From Thermoplasmata archaeon (GTDB lineage Archaea; Thermoplasmatota; E2; DHVEG-1; B18-G2): DNA of 5,941 nt. The notes beneath the pieces were generated by a model. The model saw nothing but the letters and a program-made list of their open reading frames with translations, did not search any database and was not told where the DNA came from. The stretch covers positions 1-5,941 of the forward strand of contig QMTN01000028.1 in NCBI GenBank assembly GCA_003651105.1, read 5' to 3'. A program made the position numbers and the translations under genes. Numbering within the stretch: the first letter of the stretch is position 1; each line of letters opens with the position of its first letter. Below are positions 1-5,941 of this stretch, piece by piece.

Positions 1-2486
1 GAAAAAGGATTCGTCTCCTGGACATGGATGGCTCTACATGGAATGGAACGGAAGGAGGACTTATCACAGGCTTTGTGAATGGAAGCAAGATCATCCTGCT
101 CGTGCATGATAACAGGATAGTATGCATCTCCTCATCAGAGGTCAATAATATAGATGAAGGGAATCTCGATGTCAAAGGTTTCTTCAAGGCGTACGCACCT
201 CTTAACATGAAGCTGGATCTGGTAGATGAGGAGGGGAAAGTGGTTAAGCGCAATCTATCAGCCTGGCGCGGATTCTATGGTTTAAACGCCTGGCTGGATG
301 ATGGAAAGATATGGATCGAGAATACCGGTACGCTACCCGAGAATGTCTATCTCGATGGGAGGATCATCCGGTTGTATCCGGGAGAAGCCTTTGATCTTCC
401 AGCTGTGGATAGAAATTCTATTGAGCTGTATGTACTGGAGGAGCCAGGTATCGTGAAATCCCTATCTCCGGAGGTAAAGAAGAAGGGATTGGATCTCGAG
501 TGGATAAGGATAGATGGCGTCGAGGATCACGAAATCCAGAGGGGAAGGATTTACAGGGTTAGGGCAAAGATCAAAAACCATTGGATGGAAGAGGTAAGGA
601 ATGTGAGGGTTACCTTTTACTTGGATGGCAGGAGGATTGGCTCAAAAATCTATGAATCCATAGGAAGTTACCCAAGGTATCCCTCCTCCCTGCTCGATAC
701 ATCCGGGTTGAGCGGGTATCATGAGGTTAAGGTAGAGGTTACGTTTGGTAATGAGCGAATCGAAAAGGTAATGGAGATAGATGTCAGGGAGGAGGGGTTT
801 GAGAAGATCCTCATAACAAAGGTGTTCTGCTACGATTTCTCTTGGTTGGAGAGTGAGTTCATAGAGATTCACAATCCGAATGGTTACGATATCGACATAT
901 CTGGCTGGTACATAACGGATGAGCCATGGGAAAGGGTTGACAGGCAGGCGAAGTTGATCTTTCCACCAGGTACGGAGATAAAAGCTGGATCATCGATAGT
1001 GGTCTCATCGAATTCATCTGCTTACAAGAACTTCTTTGGCTGTTACCCGGACTTCGGGTATGGAAGGATGGAAGATAGCGTTGGGATGATGATAGAAGAA
1101 GGAAGGGTCAGGCTCAATAATCATGAGGATGTCATAGCTCTAAAGGATGAGTTCAACAGAACCGTGGATCTCATCGTTTATGGCAGGGATATGGATATCG
1201 AGGGGTGGGAGGGAAAAGGTATAAGGAGTTTGAGAAGGGGAGAGTATCTGGAAAGGAAGGTCGATGGAAAAGGATTTGTTGATGGAGATAAAGCTGAGGA
1301 TTGGGTCATCAAGAGGATTGGCAGATCTAGTGTTGCTCAGATGGTCTTCTGCGGCAAGATGAAGGTGAAGGCTCTAGTTTCGCCAGACTGTTCTTTGGAT
1401 TCTCTGATCGAGGAATTGGAGCAAGCTGAAAGGATGGTGATCATAAACACCTACACCTTTTCCCATCCAAGGATTGCGGATATCCTTGCAAGACTGGCTG
1501 AGAAAGGGGTAAAGATAAAGGTGATGATCGAGGGTGCGCCAGTGGAAGGGATCAAGGGCGTGGATATACTGAACCTTCTCAAGGAAAGGGGTGTGGAGGT
1601 CTATGAGATGAGGAGCTGTGAAGGATACAGAAGGTACAGGTATAATCATGCGAAGTACTGCGTGATAGATAACGATACCTTGATCTTGGGAAGCGCAAAC
1701 CTTGATAGGAATGGATATCCTTGCAGGGGAGAGGGTGGAAACAGGGAGTGGATAGTCATCATAAAGAATGGATCTCTCGCGAGGTACTTTTACGAGGTAT
1801 TTGTCAGGGATTTAAGCATGCCAGATGTTATTGAATATAATCCTCGATATCAGGTCTCGGATACGGAGGAAGAGAGAAAGGTTTTCATGAAGGGGTTTGA
1901 GCCTTTAGAAATCGAAGAGAATATCACCATAATTCCGGTTCTCTCGCCCGATAACGCCTTGGATTCTATGGTGAGGCTGATAAGGAATGCAAGGGAAAGC
2001 ATCTACATGGAACAGATGATCTTCGATCCATACGATGTTAAAACCATATCCATGGAGCTCCTCAATGCTTCCGGGAGAGGGGTTGATGTGAGGATCATCA
2101 TTAACTCAAGGTACACTGGATTTGAAAGGTATATGGCTCTGAGAGATCACGGAGTGAAGGTGAAACTCATAGATCCATCGGATCTAAGTCTATCGAATAT
2201 CCATGTCAAGGGTCTGATAGTTGATAACTCAACCGTCCTCATATCAAGCATAAACCTCGATTACGCTTCCATCTACGAGAACAGGGAGGCTGGTCTGATC
2301 ATAGAGAACAAGATGATAGCCATCTACTTTTCCAAGGTATTCCTCAACGACTGGAATGGAGGATATGATCATGGAATGGAAGATTATAAAAATCATGTAC
2401 TGTTAATAACCCTCCTCTGCATAACCTTCCTGATGATCTTGAGAGGCAGGATAAGATGCTCAAGATTCCCTCGATGGTTGCGCTGA
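1..2486 (+). CDS. Membrane-anchored lamin-tail / phospholipase D (HKD) family protein, 5' partial
   Basis: Probable exported phosphodiesterase or nuclease of the phospholipase D superfamily; the substrate is unknown. Residues are numbered from the ATG at 24. Residues 1-150 are an unrecognised beta-rich region. Residues 160-256 resemble a CARDB/Ig-like domain, and about 260-386 a lamin-tail domain (FIEIHNPNG, ISGWYITD). Residues 445-600 and 635-778 are the two PLD halves. Their HxKxxxxD motifs are complete: H542/K544/D549 followed by GSANLD, and H727/K729/D734 followed by SSINLD. A single helix at about 791-806 is followed by an Arg-rich tail. About ten N-x-S/T sequons suggest an extracytoplasmic body. 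The frame stays open from 24 back to base 3 with no ribosome site or signal peptide at 24, yet the topology needs a signal sequence, so I infer the true start lies left of the window. Two HKD motifs imply one complete active site. The 3' end overlaps the rhomboid gene by 31 bases, suggesting one operon. Domain calls for PLD are firm, lamin-tail good, CARDB tentative. Confidence 0.88.
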   Translation, partial: KRIRLLDMDGSTWNGTEGGLITGFVNGSKIILLVHDNRIVCISSSEVNNIDEGNLDVKGFFKAYAPLNMKLDLVDEEGKVVKRNLSAWRGFYGLNAWLDDGKIWIENTGTLPENVYLDGRIIRLYPGEAFDLPAVDRNSIELYVLEEPGIVKSLSPEVKKKGLDLEWIRIDGVEDHEIQRGRIYRVRAKIKNHWMEEVRNVRVTFYLDGRRIGSKIYESIGSYPRYPSSLLDTSGLSGYHEVKVEVTFGNERIEKVMEIDVREEGFEKILITKVFCYDFSWLESEFIEIHNPNGYDIDISGWYITDEPWERVDRQAKLIFPPGTEIKAGSSIVVSSNSSAYKNFFGCYPDFGYGRMEDSVGMMIEEGRVRLNNHEDVIALKDEFNRTVDLIVYGRDMDIEGWEGKGIRSLRRGEYLERKVDGKGFVDGDKAEDWVIKRIGRSSVAQMVFCGKMKVKALVSPDCSLDSLIEELEQAERMVIINTYTFSHPRIADILARLAEKGVKIKVMIEGAPVEGIKGVDILNLLKERGVEVYEMRSCEGYRRYRYNHAKYCVIDNDTLILGSANLDRNGYPCRGEGGNREWIVIIKNGSLARYFYEVFVRDLSMPDVIEYNPRYQVSDTEEERKVFMKGFEPLEIEENITIIPVLSPDNALDSMVRLIRNARESIYMEQMIFDPYDVKTISMELLNASGRGVDVRIIINSRYTGFERYMALRDHGVKVKLIDPSDLSLSNIHVKGLIVDNSTVLISSINLDYASIYENREAGLIIENKMIAIYFSKVFLNDWNGGYDHGMEDYKNHVLLITLLCITFLMILRGRIRCSRFPRWLR
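2443..2446 (+). promoter_or_regulatory. Shine-Dalgarno site for the rhomboid gene
   Basis: GAGG lies nine bases before the ATG at 2456, inside the end of the PLD reading frame. It supports 2456 over the next in-frame ATG at 2474, which has no purine-rich stretch at a suitable distance. Its position inside the upstream gene suggests translational coupling. The match is short, so it is moderate evidence. Confidence 0.5.
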
Positions 2487-3325
2487 TCATCATAGCGGTG
2501 ACCACCTTAGTGGCTTACAAGAAAAGGTTTGGTCTGACCTTGGCTTTGCTGGTATCGAACTTCTCCATCTTCTTCGTCTACACCATTTACAGAAACGAGA
2601 TGAGTTTCGATCTGGCCTTCAGCCCCATCTATCTCTACAGCTATCCAGAAAAGCTCTATACCCTCGCAACCACCATGTTCCTGCATGCGGACCTGTCTCA
2701 TATCCTTGGAAACATGATCACCCTCTTCTTCCTCGGCATACCTTTTGAGAGAAGGGTTGGTCTGAAGAGGTTTGCCCTGATATACTTCATATCCGGCATA
2801 GGTGGAACCATCATCTACTCCTTGGTAAATCCAAGCCCAACCTTCTTGATAGGAGCATCCGGAGCGATATTTGGAATTCTCGGAGCGTTTGCATTTGCTT
2901 ACCCATTTGAAGAGGTTGTCATGCCACTTCCCTTCTTTTTCATCGCCATCCTGACCAGGGTAAAGGTTCTCTATGCAGCTATTCTATTTGGTTTGCTCGA
3001 GCTTGGCTTTAGCCTTATCTCGTATGGATACGATAACGTCGCGCACGTTGCTCATGTTGGAGGATTAGTGACCGGGATTCTCTTATCATGGATCGTTCTA
3101 CGGGAGAGGAAGGTAAGGATAGGCATAGTTGAGTACAGGGATCTGGCAGAGGTAACCCGGGATAGGGAGCTGATGGACAGGATAAGGGGAGAGAGTATAC
3201 CGGAGATAAGGAAGGAATGGATAAGGGAGCTCATCACCAAGCACAGATGCCCCTACTGTAACGGAAGGTTGAGCTACCACGATGAGGGTGCTTACTGCAG
3301 GAGATGCCGTACCATCTTCAGGTGA
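2456..3325 (+). CDS. Rhomboid family intramembrane serine protease with C-terminal zinc ribbon
   Basis: Polytopic membrane protease that cleaves transmembrane segments of other proteins inside the bilayer. The family signatures are all present: H77 and H82 with N86 (H82xxxN86) in the second core helix, E98-R99 after it, the catalytic serine S135 in GASGAIFG, and the catalytic histidine H200 in AHVGGLVTG (AHxxGxxxG). The Ser-His dyad therefore appears intact. The hydrophobic pattern gives the six-helix core (about 27-215) plus one extra N-terminal hydrophobic stretch at 7-21. After a basic, charged linker of about 45 residues, residues 265-284 form a CPYC...CRRC zinc ribbon, expected in the cytoplasm. 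The length of 289 residues fits a rhomboid with an added ribbon. The gene starts 31 bases inside the upstream PLD gene and ends 8 bases inside the convergent presenilin-like gene. Substrate unknown; the PLD protein's membrane tail is the obvious candidate by position. It is not an identifiable rhombosortase from what I can see. Confidence 0.95.
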   Translation: MLKIPSMVALIIIAVTTLVAYKKRFGLTLALLVSNFSIFFVYTIYRNEMSFDLAFSPIYLYSYPEKLYTLATTMFLHADLSHILGNMITLFFLGIPFERRVGLKRFALIYFISGIGGTIIYSLVNPSPTFLIGASGAIFGILGAFAFAYPFEEVVMPLPFFFIAILTRVKVLYAAILFGLLELGFSLISYGYDNVAHVAHVGGLVTGILLSWIVLRERKVRIGIVEYRDLAEVTRDRELMDRIRGESIPEIRKEWIRELITKHRCPYCNGRLSYHDEGAYCRRCRTIFR

Positions 3326-4202
3326 TGCCGAGAGGATATCCATAAAGGATGAGCGAGGAGATAAGATAGCCAAGGATGGCGCCGGCGTTGAGGAAGGGGA
3401 GACCAGCCTGGGGTCTACCTTTGGATACGAGGAGGCTCAAGGCTATGAAGCTCAGCATTATACCTATAGAAACCGATTCCGCGATGATCAAGGATGATGT
3501 TCGGGCATAAGATGATACAACCAGGATTCCGGGTATGACCACATCTCCTACACCCACGAAAAGGGCTTCCCTCTCTTTCCTCTTAACCTGCTTCTTTATC
3601 CCTCCCGCCTTCCTTCTGAATCTGTAACCAAATCTGTAAGGTATGATGAAAAGGGCTGGGAGTTTCAGATCAACTATGGTATCGGCTAGATCTATCATGT
3701 GCTTGGTCTTGTAAACGGATACAACATCGTAGATGGCGAGGGCAACCAACAGTACCATGACCAAGGGAATCGAGAGGGATATTCCGAAGATCGTGATCGC
3801 TCCGATACTGAGAAGGGTTGCACAGATATCAAGGATGTACCATTCTGGATAAAACACCAGGGATAAGGCTACCAGGATGGAGAGGAGCAGGGATATCATG
3901 GACAGGTGGGGTTCTTGGATCAAAGTAATAAGCAGGGCTTGGAATACCGTGAAGGATGTCAGGATTATAGCTATCAGGACGATAACATAGACTATCTCCT
4001 TCCTCCAAAATCTGGATATGACGAGTATGATTATGGTGAGTGAGAGGAGGACCAGCAGGAAGTAGAGGACATTGAAGGGATCGTCCGGATCTTCAAAAGC
4101 CCTTATCCCGGATCTCTCGAAGGTGTCTGTCAATGATATGGAGGAGGCGTAGATGAAAGCCATCAGGGATACGAGTAGGATCAAGGATAATCCTTCTCTC
4201 AT
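3318..4202 (-). CDS. Presenilin-like A22 family GxGD intramembrane aspartyl protease
   Basis: Archaeal relative of presenilin and signal peptide peptidase, which cut membrane helices with two aspartates. Both are present: D159 in helix 6 (AIYDVVSVY, the YD motif) and D220 in helix 7 (GVGD, residues 217-220). The hydrophobic profile gives nine segments: about 5-24, 44-63, 70-95, 99-117, 121-141, 144-161, 213-232, 237-259 and 268-287. This matches the presenilin fold, and 294 residues is a usual length for archaeal members. A strongly basic loop (about 189-212) separates helices 6 and 7, placing it in the cytoplasm. The PAL position before the last helix reads AGLPF (266-270), so only the Leu-Pro of PALP is kept. 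The start at 4202 has no Shine-Dalgarno and lies one TATA-to-start distance from the box at 4221-4236, suggesting a leaderless message. The gene is divergent from the GT-C gene, and its end overlaps the rhomboid gene by 8 bases. Substrate unknown. Confidence 0.92.
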   Translation of the reverse strand: MREGLSLILLVSLMAFIYASSISLTDTFERSGIRAFEDPDDPFNVLYFLLVLLSLTIIILVISRFWRKEIVYVIVLIAIILTSFTVFQALLITLIQEPHLSMISLLLSILVALSLVFYPEWYILDICATLLSIGAITIFGISLSIPLVMVLLVALAIYDVVSVYKTKHMIDLADTIVDLKLPALFIIPYRFGYRFRRKAGGIKKQVKRKEREALFVGVGDVVIPGILVVSSYARTSSLIIAESVSIGIMLSFIALSLLVSKGRPQAGLPFLNAGAILGYLISSLILYGYPLGIT

Positions 4203-4220
4203 TGGTCTTGGAAATTTGGA

Positions 4221-4236
4221 AGCATATTTAAATGCT
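4221..4236. promoter_or_regulatory. Shared bidirectional archaeal TATA element
   Basis: The 16 bases AGCATATTTAAATGCT have perfect 5-base inverted arms (AGCAT/ATGCT) around ATTTAA. Read on the plus strand they give TATTTAAA, and on the minus strand TTTAAATA; both resemble the archaeal TATA box. The centre is about 28 bases from the plus start at 4257 and about 27 from the minus start at 4202. Transcription would thus begin at or within a few bases of each ATG. Neither start has a Shine-Dalgarno, which fits two leaderless messages. One box serving both genes is inferred from the symmetry; no B-recognition element is clear enough to fix a direction. Confidence 0.65.
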
Positions 4237-4256
4237 ACACCAATATCCCCTGGAAA

Positions 4257-5941
4257 ATGGCGGTATCAAGGATCGCAGGGGATCACAGGTTTGTACTTCT
4301 ACTCATCCTGATAACCGCCATATTCTTCAGATCCATTCCCGTCATAACGAATACCGCATGGGGCTTTGATCTCGGAATATACTATGGCATAGCCTTAAGG
4401 ATGATCAGCGAGGAAGAGCTGTTCATAGATTATGATGGATGGGGTAGCTCATACCAGTACTTCCCAGTACTCTACATACTATCCCTTGGGATCTCCAAAC
4501 TCACCGGACTGGATCTGCTCAAGGTGATGGTTGCGCTTGCTCCAGTGATAGGGGGATTGACGGTTCTTCTGTTCTACATGATCATCATGGAGCTGACAAG
4601 AAACAGAAGGTTATCCCTGATGTCCTCAGCTCTCCTGGCTGTCGCTCCATTCCACGTTTACCAAACAAGCCACGCCGCCCCGATGACGGTAGGGCATCTC
4701 TTCATGCTGTCCTCCTTGTTCCTCTTCCTGAAATTCAAGAAGGATAAAGGATTCCTGCCTTTCCTTCTCTTATCAACCATTCTTCTGATCCTGTCCCATC
4801 ACCTCACAACCTACTTCTATCTCATAACCATAGCCGGCATGATCATATGGAGAAGCTTCAAGTATGGAATAGGATTTGGTGAGAGCTCCAAGGAACTGGG
4901 CTATCTGATCCTGTCATCCATCATGGCATTCTCTTACTGGAGATTTGTTGCAAAGCCGGTTTACTATGCGTTCATGAGGAGTGGAGCTGGTCTGGAACCC
5001 CATATCGTTATCATTTCCTACTTCCTGCTGATCCTCGTATCCATCCCGATAACCTTCTCGCTGAGGAGGCATCGGATTCATCTGATCCTTTCCGGTCTAT
5101 CAGAGAGATTTGCAAGATCCTGCAAGAAGATCTTTCTCATCTCCTTCTTCTCCCTGCTGGCGATGGAGATCTATTCCATGTTCTTCAATATTCCGGCGAC
5201 GAACATAAGGATGAATCCAACCGCGATCCTCCTATCCATACCTCTCCTACTGTTCGCATCCCTATCAGTATCTGGCCTGCCGTTCCTCTCAATTGGCAAA
5301 GGAAAGAGCTACATCCAAGGTTGGCTAATCGCCATAGGCGCCTCCCTTCTCTATTCTCTGCTCACCGGAAACACAACCCTGTATCCGGAGAGGCACATCG
5401 AGTACCTGATGGTGCCCATGTGCCTGCCCGCCTCCCTGAGCATCATAGAGATCTGCAAGGAACTGAACCTTTATAGATTTGTAAGCGTAAGGAAGAAGGT
5501 CTCCACCGAGGTGCTGGTTAGCATCGTTCTCCTGATACTTGTTGTGAGCAACGGCGTAACCGTGTATCCCTCGAGGTACTCCCTGAGATTTCAGGATGAG
5601 GAGATCTCTGATTCCTGCATCTCCGCCACCCTGTGGTTGAGGAATCACACCCACGAGAATGATACCATAGCGACCGATCTCAGGCTATCCCATCTCATAT
5701 GGGCATATGGAATGAATGCCACCTTCGATGAGACGGAGAGGTTATGGACCTGTAAAGACTGGAGGGGCTGTATCGATGAGCTGGAGGGGAAAAACAGGAA
5801 TTACAGCAGGGTTACCTACATCCTGATAGATGATGTCATGAGGGACTTTGTGGTGTGTCTCGATGTGAGGAAGAGCGTTTACATGAACGAGACAGGATAC
5901 GGAAAATTCTTAAGGGAGCCGTTCGAGTTAGTCTACAGAAA
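4257..5941 (+). CDS. GT-C fold polytopic membrane glycosyltransferase-like protein, 3' partial
   Basis: An open frame of 561 codons from the ATG at 4257 that leaves the window without a stop. It resembles archaeal GT-C transferases (PMT/oligosaccharyltransferase-like), which move sugars from lipid-linked donors on the outer face of the membrane; the exact reaction cannot be assigned. After the first helix (about 11-31) comes GFDLGIYYG, with D38 in the loop where GT-C enzymes keep a catalytic acidic residue. Then follow YQYFPVLY (66-73), SHHLTTYFY (180-188) and YPERHIEYLMVP (376-387), a kind of ERH motif common before the late helices of such proteins. I count roughly 11-13 hydrophobic segments up to about 432, then a soluble region from 433 on that should be extracytoplasmic. 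This region has five N-x-S/T sequons (N463, N468, N487, N515, N544). It is divergent from the presenilin-like gene and lacks a Shine-Dalgarno, so is probably leaderless. Membrane protein: firm; GT-C: likely; substrate: unknown. Confidence 0.8.
   Translation, partial: MAVSRIAGDHRFVLLLILITAIFFRSIPVITNTAWGFDLGIYYGIALRMISEEELFIDYDGWGSSYQYFPVLYILSLGISKLTGLDLLKVMVALAPVIGGLTVLLFYMIIMELTRNRRLSLMSSALLAVAPFHVYQTSHAAPMTVGHLFMLSSLFLFLKFKKDKGFLPFLLLSTILLILSHHLTTYFYLITIAGMIIWRSFKYGIGFGESSKELGYLILSSIMAFSYWRFVAKPVYYAFMRSGAGLEPHIVIISYFLLILVSIPITFSLRRHRIHLILSGLSERFARSCKKIFLISFFSLLAMEIYSMFFNIPATNIRMNPTAILLSIPLLLFASLSVSGLPFLSIGKGKSYIQGWLIAIGASLLYSLLTGNTTLYPERHIEYLMVPMCLPASLSIIEICKELNLYRFVSVRKKVSTEVLVSIVLLILVVSNGVTVYPSRYSLRFQDEEISDSCISATLWLRNHTHENDTIATDLRLSHLIWAYGMNATFDETERLWTCKDWRGCIDELEGKNRNYSRVTYILIDDVMRDFVVCLDVRKSVYMNETGYGKFLREPFELVYR

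Noticed and set aside
24..26. ATG at 24 as the true start of the PLD gene
   Set aside because: The frame is open back to base 3, no ribosome site precedes it, and no signal peptide follows although the C-terminal helix topology needs one. The gene is treated as 5' truncated by the window.
642..1649. Minus-strand frames at 642-872 and 1374-1649
   Set aside because: Both lie opposite recognisable parts of the PLD gene (CARDB/lamin-tail and first HKD half), and their translations show no domain features.
2931..2940. Plus-strand T-rich stretch CCCTTCTTTTT as a terminator
   Set aside because: It encodes the Phe-rich loop PFFF of the rhomboid in the middle of the gene, so termination there would destroy the product.
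3282..3497. Plus-strand frame of 71 codons across the convergent junction
   Set aside because: It overlaps the zinc-ribbon end of the rhomboid and the antisense of the presenilin-like gene; the product is low-complexity Glu/Gly/Asp-rich and looks like a shadow frame.
5325..5654. Minus-strand open frame of 109 codons inside the GT-C gene
   Set aside because: It lies wholly opposite a long, well-motivated membrane-protein frame, its translation is rich in Gln, Gly and His with no family features, and it has no promoter or ribosome site.
1..5941. CRISPR array, tRNA, rRNA, insertion sequence or attachment site
   Set aside because: I saw no regularly spaced repeats, no cloverleaf-like sequence, no terminal inverted repeats and no transposase-like protein; nearly every base is inside one of the four genes.

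Overview
The window looks archaeal, probably from a thermophile. Arginine is written mostly with AGG/AGA and isoleucine with ATA/ATC. A TTTAAATA-type TATA box sits about 26 bases from two start codons that lack Shine-Dalgarno sites. The gene families also fit: a presenilin-type GxGD protease, a rhomboid with a zinc ribbon, a GT-C membrane glycosyltransferase, and a lamin-tail/phospholipase D protein. I cannot name the genus; a euryarchaeon is my best guess from the families alone. The window is almost fully coding, and the longest stretch without a gene is 54 bases (4203-4256).

Layout. Positions 1-2486 (+) encode the 3' part of a large, probably exported protein. It has a CARDB-like beta domain, a lamin-tail domain, two HKD phospholipase D motifs and one C-terminal membrane helix with an arginine-rich tail. 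Positions 2456-3325 (+) encode a rhomboid intramembrane serine protease with a C-terminal zinc ribbon; its start overlaps the previous gene by 31 bases. Positions 3318-4202 (-) encode a nine-helix presenilin-like aspartyl protease whose 3' end overlaps the rhomboid gene by 8 bases, tail to tail. A divergent promoter region with one near-palindromic TATA element follows. Positions 4257-5941 (+) encode the start of a polytopic GT-C type glycosyltransferase that runs off the right edge; it is a long open frame on the plus strand.

How the genes may work together (inference). All four products are membrane-bound or exported, so this is a cell-surface locus. The PLD protein ends in a tripartite tail (short glycine-rich stretch, membrane helix, basic cluster) of the general kind processed by sortase-like and rhombosortase-like enzymes. 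A rhomboid is translationally overlapped right behind it, so the pair could be a substrate and its releasing protease. The presenilin homologue could then clear the leftover membrane stub, in the way that site-specific and GxGD proteases act in sequence elsewhere. The exported parts of the PLD and GT-C proteins carry many N-x-S/T sequons, which fits an extracytoplasmic location and possible N-glycosylation. None of this is shown directly beyond the domains and the gene arrangement.
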